This document shows positions 18,485 to 26,660 of a DNA stretch of 64,000 nt, piece after piece. This stretch comes from Acidobacteriota bacterium (GTDB lineage: Bacteria > Acidobacteriota > Terriglobia > 2-12-FULL-54-10), in the NCBI GenBank assembly GCA_016191085.1, contig JACPPJ010000080.1, positions 1 through 64,000 on the forward strand, in the 5' to 3' direction. The notes under the pieces are model-generated. The model made no database searches and was not told the origin of the DNA. It saw nothing but the letters and a program-made list of their open reading frames with translations. Position numbers and translations under genes: made by a program. Within the stretch, counting starts at the first letter, position 1; every line of letters begins with the position of its first letter.

Positions 18485-20635
18485 ATGAACCCCGTTTCCT
18501 TGGCTCTCATTGTCCACGCCCACCAACCGGTCGGGAACTTCGATCACGTAATTGAGACTGCTTACCGCCAGTCGTACCTCCCATTCGTAGATTGTCTGGA
18601 GCGGCATCCAGCGATCGTGGTGAATCTGCATTACTCGGGGTCGCTGCTCGAGTGGATCGAGGCGCACCACCCGGAGTACATCACCCGCCTTCGTAAACTG
18701 AGAGAATCGGGCAGAGTGGAACTCCTCGGAGGAGGATATTTCGAGCCGATCCTCATCTCCATTCCCGAGCCGGACAGGCAATCGCAAATCGCGCGTCTGC
18801 GTGACTACGTGAAGAGCCGCTTTGGTGAAGCCCCAACTGGTGCATGGCTCGCAGAGCGAGTCTGGGAGCCGTCGTTGCCGGAGACGCTGGCCGCCTCTGG
18901 CGTTAAATACACGCTGGTTGACGATACTCATTTTCTCAGCGCGGGAATTGATCCGGAAGATCTCTACGGCTACTACAACACGGAATCTGATGGCCACATA
19001 GTAGCTGTCATTCCAGGGCTAAAATCGCTACGATATCTGATCCCTTGGCGGCCCGTTCCGGACGTGTTATCAGTACTGGCCCGCACTTCGGAGGCCCATC
19101 CCAACTGTCTGATCGCGATGGGCGATGACCTGGAGAAGTTCGGCTCATGGCCGGAGACGTATCGCTGGGTCTATGAGCAGCACTGGCTCGACGACTTCTT
19201 TGCGGCGCTCGAGGCGAATATCTCGTGGGTTCGATGCACGCGCGCCAGCGACTTTCTGAAGTCGCACACACCGCTGGGGCGCGTCTATCTGCCTACGGCC
19301 TCCTACAGAGAGATGACGGAGTGGTGGCTTCCGTTCCGTGCTGCTGAGATCTACGCGGAGACCGTCAGCCGCTTGGAGAATTCGGGAGACGGGGATCGGC
19401 AACTGCGATTCGTCAATGCGGGATGTTGGCGCAACTTTCTGGCCAAGTACTCCGAATCCAATTTGATTCACAAGCAGATGCTGTCGGTCAGCAGGCGTTT
19501 CCACGCGCTGAAGTCTCCGATCCCAGCGGCTGCAAAGAAGACGGCCTACGCGCATCTGCTCGCCGCTCAATGCAATGATGGCTACTGGCACGGGGTGTTC
19601 GGCGGACTGTATGCTCCAAATCTTCGGCATACGCTTTACTCCAACTTGATCCAGGCGGACGCCGCAGTCGAGAAACTCGAGAAAGCGTTCGAGGAACACC
19701 CGGTCCGCTCCAAGCATTTTGACCTCACCCTCGGCGGCCGGCCCGAACTGGAGATTCGCTCCGAGCGCGTGAATTTTCTGATCCGTCCCTCTGACGGCGC
19801 CACGGTCGCGGCCATCCATTACAAACCTTCCGCGACTAACCTGATCAATTCGCTTCGCCGCCGCCCTGAGGTTTATCACAAGAAGGTGGCGAACGCCGCT
19901 ACTGGACAGAATTCCAAATCGCGATCGATTCACGGCCGAGTGGCGGCCAAGCACGAGGGGCTTAACGAATTGCTGCTCTACGACCGGTACGACCGCAACT
20001 CTTTTCGAAATTACCTTTTCGGTTGCAGTAAGACCTTTGACGATTTTCGGAGTTTGCAACTGGAGGAGTCTTCCGAGTGGGCCAAAGGCGATTACGCGCT
20101 GGCGGAGAAGGGCAAGAGCGAATGGCTGTTTGTCCGCAGCGGGCCTCCCACCACCACCAGCGGCGACATCCACTTGCTCATTGAAAAGCAGTTCCAGCTC
20201 GAACAGCAACCCGACCGCGACAGCTTTCAATGCCTGTTGCGGGTGAAATGCTTCCAAGGGGGCGGGCGATTCAGATTAGGGTTGGAGATTATATTGAACC
20301 TGCTGGCCGGGAATGCACCGGATCGGTACTACTCAGCAGGCGACTGGCGTCAACCTCTGGAATGGGTGGGCGAGTTGCGGGGGCAGGAACGCCTGTGCCT
20401 CACGGATGAATGGCTGAAATTATCGCTGGAACTTGCTCCACAGCCGGCTACGCCATTCTGGTGGATCTGTCCCATCTTCTCTGTTTCACAATCAGAAGAA
20501 GGTTTCGAAAAAGTTTATCAGGGCTCCTCGATTATGCCTGTATGGGAGCTAGACCTGAAGACATCGGACTGTTGGGAAGGCGCGGTGGATCTGACAATGG
20601 CTTCCCTTGAACAACCTGCATCTAGCCAACTATGA
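18485..20635 (+). CDS. GH57 family alpha-amylase/4-alpha-glucanotransferase-like enzyme
   Basis: The 716-residue protein resembles GH57 4-alpha-glucanotransferases. It opens SLALIVHAHQPVGNFDHV, a GH57 motif. The candidate nucleophile is Glu124 in AERVWEP and the acid/base is Asp214 in GDDLEKFG, almost the same numbering as the Thermococcus litoralis enzyme (E123, D214). The C-terminal half corresponds to the DUF1925/DUF1926 beta-sandwich region of that group. It probably acts on cytoplasmic glycogen or maltodextrin; no signal peptide is seen. Its stop overlaps the CDF transporter start. Confidence 0.9.
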   Translation: MNPVSLALIVHAHQPVGNFDHVIETAYRQSYLPFVDCLERHPAIVVNLHYSGSLLEWIEAHHPEYITRLRKLRESGRVELLGGGYFEPILISIPEPDRQSQIARLRDYVKSRFGEAPTGAWLAERVWEPSLPETLAASGVKYTLVDDTHFLSAGIDPEDLYGYYNTESDGHIVAVIPGLKSLRYLIPWRPVPDVLSVLARTSEAHPNCLIAMGDDLEKFGSWPETYRWVYEQHWLDDFFAALEANISWVRCTRASDFLKSHTPLGRVYLPTASYREMTEWWLPFRAAEIYAETVSRLENSGDGDRQLRFVNAGCWRNFLAKYSESNLIHKQMLSVSRRFHALKSPIPAAAKKTAYAHLLAAQCNDGYWHGVFGGLYAPNLRHTLYSNLIQADAAVEKLEKAFEEHPVRSKHFDLTLGGRPELEIRSERVNFLIRPSDGATVAAIHYKPSATNLINSLRRRPEVYHKKVANAATGQNSKSRSIHGRVAAKHEGLNELLLYDRYDRNSFRNYLFGCSKTFDDFRSLQLEESSEWAKGDYALAEKGKSEWLFVRSGPPTTTSGDIHLLIEKQFQLEQQPDRDSFQCLLRVKCFQGGGRFRLGLEIILNLLAGNAPDRYYSAGDWRQPLEWVGELRGQERLCLTDEWLKLSLELAPQPATPFWWICPIFSVSQSEEGFEKVYQGSSIMPVWELDLKTSDCWEGAVDLTMASLEQPASSQL

Positions 20636-22101
20636 CCGAAGCCAAGGACAGCGAGCTCCGCTCAAGAGTGCGGTTATCCGAAAAAAAACGGGTAGCCCTG
20701 CATTCAATCATCGCGGCCATCTTCCTCACTGTCCTGAAACTTGTCGTCGGTGTGCTGACGGGCAGCTTGGGTATTATGTCTGAGGCGGCTCACTCCGGCC
20801 TGGACTTCGTCGCCGCTGTCGCCACTTATGTTTCCGTACATGTTTCCGACAAGCCCGCCGACGCGGATCACCAGTACGGCCATCAGAAAGTCGAGAACTT
20901 TTCCGCCTTCCTGCAAACCGGACTACTATTGCTCACCTGTGTGTGGATCGTGTACGAAGCGGTTCGCCGGCTCTTCTTCAAACACGTAGAGGTCGAGCTC
21001 AGCTTGTGGGCGTTCGCAGTCATGGCGATCGCTATTGTTGTGGATTTCTTCCGCTCACGCGAGCTGCGCCAAACAGCCAGGAAACACGGGAGCCAGGCGC
21101 TTGAGGCCGATGCGCTGCACTTTCAGACCGATATCTGGAGCAGTTCTGTCGTCATCGTTGGCCTCATAGCTCTGTGGCTAGGCGAGCGGTTTGCCCTGCC
21201 GCAACTTGGCATCGCAGACCCGCTGGCCGCTTTGGCCGTGGCCGGCATCACCGTCTTGATCAGCGTGCGATTGGGACGGCGTACCATTGACGCGCTGCTC
21301 GACGCCGCGCCCATTGGACTCCGCGCCCAGGTCCTGGACGCGGTGCTCGGCGCTGAGGGTGTCGTCTCCTGCGCCCGGGTACGCATGCGGCACGCCGGCA
21401 GCAAGTTCTTCGTGGACGCCAATATCTCAGTGGAACGGACGATGCCTTTCGATCACGTCCCGGCCATCATCGCTTCAGTTCGCGCGCGCATTCGCCAGAT
21501 CGTGCCCGAAGCCGACGTGATGATCCACACCGAACCCCAGGCCCCTCCCGAAGATAACCTCTTCGAAAAGGTGAAATGGGTAGCACGCCGCAGCAATCTT
21601 GCCGTTCACGATTTGCTGGTGCATGAAGTGGACGGCCAGCTCACGCTTGATTTGCACCTGGAGGTGGATGAGAGCTACACGCTGGAGCAGGCGCACGATG
21701 AGGTGAATTATCTGGAAGCACAGATCTTTGAAGAGGTGCCCGACATTGATGTCATCAACACGCACATCGAGGGCGAGGGAGCTCACATCGAGGCGAACCA
21801 GATGTCCGGCGACCTGCGCGAGCGTATGGCGAAAGACCTCCAGGATGCGGCCACGCAGGTGGTCGAGATCATCGATTGCCATGACATCGCCATCCGCGAG
21901 GTGGATCACAAGATATACGTGTCATGCCATTGCTTGATGGATGGCTCGCTTCCCATCACATTGGTCCACGATAAGACCGTTGAGCTCGAGTCTCTCTTCC
22001 GCAAGATTTATCCTTCTATCTACAAGGTTACCATCCACACGGAGCCCGAGTCAGAACGTGGCGTGCCCGCTACAGCGCGTCCACGCCGGCCCGAGCGATA
22101 A
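20632..22101 (+). CDS. Cation diffusion facilitator transporter with extended C-terminus
   Basis: The N-terminal 215 residues form a CDF membrane domain, with MSEAAHSGLDFVAA and ALEADALHFQTDIWSS carrying the H-x3-D metal-site pattern, and DHQYGHQKVENF between. At 489 residues it is much longer than the usual 300. The remainder appears to hold three successive ZT-dimer-like units ending near IHTEPQA, NTHIEGEG and TIHTEPESE. It probably exports Zn, Fe or Mn. Its ATG overlaps the GH57 stop (ATGA), so the two are translationally coupled. Confidence 0.92.
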   Translation: MTEAKDSELRSRVRLSEKKRVALHSIIAAIFLTVLKLVVGVLTGSLGIMSEAAHSGLDFVAAVATYVSVHVSDKPADADHQYGHQKVENFSAFLQTGLLLLTCVWIVYEAVRRLFFKHVEVELSLWAFAVMAIAIVVDFFRSRELRQTARKHGSQALEADALHFQTDIWSSSVVIVGLIALWLGERFALPQLGIADPLAALAVAGITVLISVRLGRRTIDALLDAAPIGLRAQVLDAVLGAEGVVSCARVRMRHAGSKFFVDANISVERTMPFDHVPAIIASVRARIRQIVPEADVMIHTEPQAPPEDNLFEKVKWVARRSNLAVHDLLVHEVDGQLTLDLHLEVDESYTLEQAHDEVNYLEAQIFEEVPDIDVINTHIEGEGAHIEANQMSGDLRERMAKDLQDAATQVVEIIDCHDIAIREVDHKIYVSCHCLMDGSLPITLVHDKTVELESLFRKIYPSIYKVTIHTEPESERGVPATARPRRPER

Positions 22102-22163
22102 CGCAACGCCAGCGTGGCACTGGCCCAGTGCGGCGTGAGTTTCCGGCAACGTTGACAACAGCA

Positions 22164-22541
22164 CTAAACGGGGTAACAAGACCGCTGCTTGAGAAGTTCA
22201 TCGAGTTGCTGCGAAAACACTGACCGGGGCAGCACCAGATCGCAACCTACTTTCTGCGCTTCGCGTATTAGCTCGCTCTGGACGTGGGAGACGTAACCGA
22301 TCACACGTAATTCGATTTGCGGATTGCTCTTCAGATTTCGGATCAGAGGGATGGGATCAACGGCAGCATCGTTCAGGTCTAACAGCAGCATGCCGGGCGA
22401 GGACTCACAAATGTGTAGCAGCGAGGCTGCATCACGAGCGAATTCGACCGTTACGCCAACGCGTCTGGCCGCAGCGCTGATTTTCGTCGCAAAGAACATG
22501 TCGCGAACGAGAGCAAAGAATCGGAACGGGCGGTCCTCCAT
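22164..22541 (-). CDS. Response regulator receiver-like protein
   Basis: From ATG 22541 (after AGAGAGGAGCTCGCGC) the protein is 125 residues of receiver-like fold. GMLLLDLND gives the candidate phosphoacceptor Asp, IGYVSHV sits at the switch Thr/Ser position, and VLPRS is where the conserved Lys normally is. The N-terminal acidic pair is replaced (FFALVRDMFF), so it may be a degenerate receiver that is not phosphorylated. The gene stands alone behind a leader with a terminator-like hairpin. Confidence 0.75.
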   Translation of the reverse strand: MEDRPFRFFALVRDMFFATKISAAARRVGVTVEFARDAASLLHICESSPGMLLLDLNDAAVDPIPLIRNLKSNPQIELRVIGYVSHVQSELIREAQKVGCDLVLPRSVFSQQLDELLKQRSCYPV

Positions 22542-22559
22542 GCGCGAGCTCCTCTCTTG

Positions 22560-22626
22560 GCACAAAAAACGAGCCGGAAAGCTCTAACCAAAAGGGTGGG
22601 TTCGGTTAGTGCCCCGGCTCAGATGA
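22560..22626 (-). terminator. Terminator-like hairpin in the leader of the receiver gene
   Basis: On the minus strand GAGCCGG (22614-22620) pairs with CCGGCTC (near 22569-22575). An inner AACC/GGTT stem lies between them, and GTTTTTTG follows the right arm. This is an intrinsic terminator layout about 20-30 bases upstream of the start codon at 22541. A second hairpin, GCCATCC-ACCCC-GGATGGC, precedes it at about 22630-22650. It may be a leader attenuator or the end of a small upstream RNA. Confidence 0.6.
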
Positions 22627-22870
22627 ACGCGCCATCCGGGGTGGATGGCTTTTGGTCAAGTCTAGTCAGTGTGTGTGGTTTGTTAGGGTGCACCTTGCAG
22701 GTGTACCCCACATTACCCATATAGTTTCACAAACCATTATCGTTGTAAAGCGATTTCTTGGATTCCCATTATTTGAGTTTTATGTCGCCTTCCGCATTCC
22801 CAGGCGCGTTGCCGCATGGTATATTAGTCGGTTTTGTTCGGATACTGAACGAGCCAGGGGGAACAAATAC

Positions 22871-23062
22871 ATGCCGCTGATTCAGGTAACGCTGCTGGAA
22901 GGACGCACACCGGAGCAGAAACGCAAGGTCGTGGAGCGCATCACTGCGGTGATGGTCGAGGAGCTCGGCACGAAGCGCGAAGCAGTCACCATAACGTTTG
23001 TGGATGTTCCGCCAACCAATTACGCCACGGGAGGCGTACTGGTACTCGATAGAGGCAAGTGA
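22871..23062 (+). CDS. 4-oxalocrotonate tautomerase family protein
   Basis: This 63-residue protein starts MPLIQVTLLEGRTPEQKRKV. The Pro directly after the initiator Met is the catalytic base of the tautomerase superfamily. The helix VVERITAVMVEELGTKREAV and the IVDVP-like strand TFVDVPPTNYATGG follow the family layout. A TATATT box lies at 22820-22825. A longer in-frame reading exists upstream but lacks homology. The natural substrate cannot be inferred. Confidence 0.9.
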   Translation: MPLIQVTLLEGRTPEQKRKVVERITAVMVEELGTKREAVTITFVDVPPTNYATGGVLVLDRGK

Positions 23063-23093
23063 CTACAGGCAACTGCCGCAAGGCTAACAAAGC

Positions 23094-24251
23094 CTAACGC
23101 CGCTTGAACTGTTTGCTCAGCGAGAGACCTTGAGCCTGATACGATGAGCCGATTCCGGCGCCATAGATTTTGTCGGGCGGCTCCATCAGGCGTTCATATT
23201 CCAGCCGTCCAACGGTTTGCCCGTCCTCGATGACGAACGGCACGTCGTGGGAGCGAACCTCCAGCACAGCGCGAGTGCCTTTACCCTGCTCCAGTCCATA
23301 ACCAAACCCCGGATCGAAGAACCCGGCGTAGTGAATCCGGAACTCTCCCATGGTTGGATCAATAGCCATCATCACGCCGGTCAGATGCGGCGGAATGCTG
23401 ACCTTTTCCTTGGAAATCAAAATGTAAAAATCGCCCGGGTTCAGGATGATTCTGCGCGTGCTTGTTATCGGCTCCCAGAATTCGTCCGGCTCGTAATAAT
23501 TGATCTTACTCAGGTCCACGAGCGGCGCATGACTCTTGGCTTTGTACCCCACGATCGTCATGTCGGCGCTGCCGGCAAGATCGAGTGAGATCGGCAGCCC
23601 CCCGCGAAATTCCGACTCCGCGGGACGATCGTCAGCCGCGTACGCGAGCGGCTCCTGGTGGTGCAGCCTGCCCAACGTAAATTCTTCCCGTAATGGCAGA
23701 GGATTCCCACGCACGAAGCGCAGTTGGTTTAGCCGCATCCCTGTTTGCAGGCGGATGCTGAAGGTCCGTGGCATGACTTCAATGAAAAGCTTGCCGCGAT
23801 ATCCTTCTGACACCTGCTCGAATCCTGTGCCGTAGTCGGTAATCAGCCGGGTAAAGATATCGAGCCTTCCCGTCGTGCTTTTAGGATTGGCCTTGCCCGA
23901 GATATCTTCGGGCAGCAGCAACTCTTCCATGAGCGGCACAATGTAGGTGCAGTACTTCTCAAACACGGCGCCCTGCGTCAGGTCAATTTCAGTCATCCCG
24001 AAGTCGCGCACTTTCTCTTCGACGGTTGAAAACTTCCCCGGAAGGAAGCTGGCGCGCACGCGGTAGGCAATTGGCCCGAGGCGCAAATCGAGACTGGAGG
24101 GCTGAATCTGAATATCCGTGATCGGCTCTGAAGCGCGAATGCGGCCCGATTGGATGAATTCCTGGATCTTCTGTGACGGGAAAACACCGGTGGCCCGGGA
24201 CTCACGCAGGTATTTTTCAAGCTCGGGAAACAGCAGCACGTTGTGACTCAT
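23094..24251 (-). CDS. 2'-deoxycytidine 5'-triphosphate deaminase family protein
   Basis: The protein (about 385 residues from ATG 24251; another in-frame ATG at 24275 adds eight) contains two dCTP deaminase/dUTPase-like halves. The first has QIQPSSLDLRLGPIAYRV and, further on, SGKANPKSTTGRLDIF with the SxxxR-type nucleotide contact. The second has FDPGFGYG and VGRLEYERLMEPPDKIYG. The double-length form is a known Dcd family variant. It would supply dUMP precursors and limit dCTP. It stands alone, divergent from the flavoprotein gene. Confidence 0.85.
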   Translation of the reverse strand: MSHNVLLFPELEKYLRESRATGVFPSQKIQEFIQSGRIRASEPITDIQIQPSSLDLRLGPIAYRVRASFLPGKFSTVEEKVRDFGMTEIDLTQGAVFEKYCTYIVPLMEELLLPEDISGKANPKSTTGRLDIFTRLITDYGTGFEQVSEGYRGKLFIEVMPRTFSIRLQTGMRLNQLRFVRGNPLPLREEFTLGRLHHQEPLAYAADDRPAESEFRGGLPISLDLAGSADMTIVGYKAKSHAPLVDLSKINYYEPDEFWEPITSTRRIILNPGDFYILISKEKVSIPPHLTGVMMAIDPTMGEFRIHYAGFFDPGFGYGLEQGKGTRAVLEVRSHDVPFVIEDGQTVGRLEYERLMEPPDKIYGAGIGSSYQAQGLSLSKQFKRR

Positions 24252-24338
24252 GAGGTTCGCAGGCAAACCTAGCATGCTGGGGACGTGCGGTCAAGTTCGG
24301 AGAACGACCCGTGGGGGACTTTAAGTTGCACGCAATCG

Positions 24339-24974
24339 CTACGCCTTCCGCTCGGGGCGGGCGAGGTTGAATCGCTCCGTAGTCCGGGTGTATTGAAGAC
24401 CGCCCATGCGGCCGACCAAGTCCAGCAAATCTCCGTCGACACGGCCATCGCGCAATATTTCATCCGCCAAATGCACCGAGACGATTTGCCCGATCACCAA
24501 ATTCCCGCCAGCGGTTTCAGTCCCGAATTCCAGTATGGTGTGCAGCTTGCATTCGAAGCTGACGGGCGATTCGGCTACTTGCGGCGGCTTGACGATCTGC
24601 GAAGGACGCATACTCAGCTTGGCAATTTCAAATTCGTTCACAGAGGCTTCGTAGTCGCCGCTGGTCAGGTTCATGGCCTCTACGAGCGGATATGTCACTG
24701 TGTTCACCACGAACTCGCCAGTCTCGCGCACATTGCGGAGCGTGTCCTTGAATCCCGTGCCAAAGATCTGTTTTTCGCCGCGGCTGCGATTGCCAGGACA
24801 AAAGCCCATCAACGGCGGAATCGCGCTCAGCACGTTAAAGAACGAAAACGGCGCCAGATTGTGCTCCCCATCGTTACTGAGCGTGGAGACCCAAGCGATT
24901 GGCCGCGGCGCGACAGTAGTGATCAGCACACGGTAAAACTCGCGAGGTGGTAGTTCGTGCGGTTGAATGTTCAT
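24339..24974 (-). CDS. Flavin reductase-like FMN-binding protein
   Basis: Starting at ATG 24974 gives MNIQPHELPPREFYRVLITTVAPRPIAWVST, the N-terminus of the flavin reductase/FMN-binding split barrel group. APFSFFNVLSAIPPLMGF, TRETGEFVVN-like NVRETGEFVVNTVT and GGNLVIGQIVSVHL are typical. The 211-residue protein probably binds FMN. Substrate and partner are unknown. Confidence 0.87.
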   Translation of the reverse strand: MNIQPHELPPREFYRVLITTVAPRPIAWVSTLSNDGEHNLAPFSFFNVLSAIPPLMGFCPGNRSRGEKQIFGTGFKDTLRNVRETGEFVVNTVTYPLVEAMNLTSGDYEASVNEFEIAKLSMRPSQIVKPPQVAESPVSFECKLHTILEFGTETAGGNLVIGQIVSVHLADEILRDGRVDGDLLDLVGRMGGLQYTRTTERFNLARPERKA

Positions 24975-25096
24975 CCGGTCCCTCAACTGGCACACACGCA
25001 CGGTGCGCCAACAAGCGTGTTGGTGATGGAATCGCGAAGTTGAATTGTATCTGAAATGTGATGGCGTGAGCTACTTCCGTGCACGATCTTCGATCG

Positions 25097-26656
25097 CTAC
25101 AGCCTGCCGTTCGGTGGCAATACTTTCCTCATCTCTACACAGCGTTGGGCAAATATGGCAGATTCGGAAACTTTATTCTGAGCAAGGCAGACATCGGCTA
25201 ATTTGCTGAGCGTTCGGGCCACCTTGGGGTCATTGGTGCCGAAGATTTTCTCCTGTATCGTCAGTAATCGTTTGTAGAGCGGTTCCGCCTTGGCGGACTC
25301 CCCCTCCAGCTTGTAGAGATCCGCCAGTTCTTTGAGGCTGACGGAGGCATAAGGATGCTGCGGGCCTAGTATCCGGTCTATGATGGCCAGCGCCTGGAGG
25401 TAGTTGAGCTCGGCTTCTTCAAGCTTGCCCTGAAAACAGCAGTGTTCAGCCATGCTTTGCAGCTCGATGGCTTCCGGCACAGCGCTCTCGATTTGTGAAG
25501 CCGTAAACTGCTCCGCAACGGACTCTTCTCTGAACTCCGTCTCCCTCGCAACATCCGCTTCGGCAGCCTTAAATTCCGGGTCAGGCTCCTCCCGTTGCGC
25601 TGCTCGATCATGCAAGAATGCTTCAATCTCTCCAGGTCGTAATTCTTGTGTATCCGTCAACTCGGACTGAAGACTAAGCCTTAGCTCTCCGGGTATTTCA
25701 TCGTATATAGCACCAAGTTGTGACGCGAGTTCAACGGCATTGGAAGGCCTGACATCGCGGTTTCGATCGACACAACGCCGCATTAATTGACAGAGGGATT
25801 TCGGAAGATCCACGTCGCGCCGCAGCTTTGCGGGATCCAGCGGTTCATATCGTGCGAGCCGCGCCATTTCGTATGGCGGCTGGCCGCACAGCATCTCGTA
25901 CAAGCACACGCCAAGTGCAAAAATATCGTCCCGGATATCGGCATTCAAGGCAGCGAAATGTTCTGGAGCGATGTAGCTGTCCAAGCTCGCAACGCCGGAA
26001 ACCGCGGCTGGACTCCCGTTGCCTGGAGGCATTCCAGCCGCTCGCTCGATGACAGCATCCGTCAACTTCAATGTGCCTTGTTGGTTGAGCCGGATGTTTT
26101 CCGGCCGGATACAGCGGTGTATCAGTCCTTTGCTGTGGATGTGTTCCAGGGCATAACAGAACTGGATCGCGAGGTCCAAAGCCAGTTTCGGGTCCGAACA
26201 TTTGCCCTCAGCTATCCATCCCCGCAGGTCGCCGCCATTCACGAATTCTGCCACTACAATGGGGACATCCTCGAAATCGAGTACGCAAAAGCAGCAGGCA
26301 ATGTTTGGATGGACATCCAATCCAGGCCACAGCTTGGCTTCCGTAACGATGCGACCGCAGACTCTCGGCTGGTCGAGCACCGCTTGGCTGGGTACCTTGA
26401 GCACCACATCGAGATCGTGGTCCTGGTGGTGCGCCAGATAGATGGTCCGCATAGCACTAACGCTCAATTTACGCCTGATGAAGTACGAACCGGCAACGCG
26501 GGCGTCTTCCCGGAAAATGGGCTCGGAAATCGTTCGCGGGCTCCTGTCATATGACACACCAATCCTGTGCCCCGGGTTCAGAGCCGGAACGGTGCTGTCG
26601 TGCGTATTCTGCGAAGCGCCGAATAAGCGATTCGCCCATCTCAGCGAAACTGCCAT
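25097..26656 (-). CDS. Predicted pseudokinase (Ser/Thr kinase fold) with C-terminal TPRs
   Basis: From ATG 26656, four bases after the VWA-FHA gene stop, the protein is 519 residues. A Hanks-type fold spans roughly residues 55-310, with VVLKVPS (beta-3 Lys kept), SYIAPEHF and DIFALGVCLYEMLCGQPPYE. The catalytic loop reads HRCIRPEN instead of HRDLKPEN (Cys codon at 26111-26113), the following Lys is Arg, DFG is TDA, and the Gly loop is degenerate. The C-terminal 130 residues are tetratricopeptide repeats with LNYLQALAIIDRILGPQHPYASVSL units. It is probably a phospho-signalling scaffold. Confidence 0.85.
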   Translation of the reverse strand: MAVSLRWANRLFGASQNTHDSTVPALNPGHRIGVSYDRSPRTISEPIFREDARVAGSYFIRRKLSVSAMRTIYLAHHQDHDLDVVLKVPSQAVLDQPRVCGRIVTEAKLWPGLDVHPNIACCFCVLDFEDVPIVVAEFVNGGDLRGWIAEGKCSDPKLALDLAIQFCYALEHIHSKGLIHRCIRPENIRLNQQGTLKLTDAVIERAAGMPPGNGSPAAVSGVASLDSYIAPEHFAALNADIRDDIFALGVCLYEMLCGQPPYEMARLARYEPLDPAKLRRDVDLPKSLCQLMRRCVDRNRDVRPSNAVELASQLGAIYDEIPGELRLSLQSELTDTQELRPGEIEAFLHDRAAQREEPDPEFKAAEADVARETEFREESVAEQFTASQIESAVPEAIELQSMAEHCCFQGKLEEAELNYLQALAIIDRILGPQHPYASVSLKELADLYKLEGESAKAEPLYKRLLTIQEKIFGTNDPKVARTLSKLADVCLAQNKVSESAIFAQRCVEMRKVLPPNGRL

Positions 26657-26660
26657 GATA

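Noticed and set aside
18068-18997. 309-codon minus-strand frame
   Set aside because: It lies antisense to the GH57 gene and the small coiled-coil gene, both better supported by motifs and ribosome sites.
19145-20257. 370-codon minus-strand frame inside the GH57 gene
   Set aside because: It is antisense to a catalytic gene with intact motifs and shows no family resemblance.
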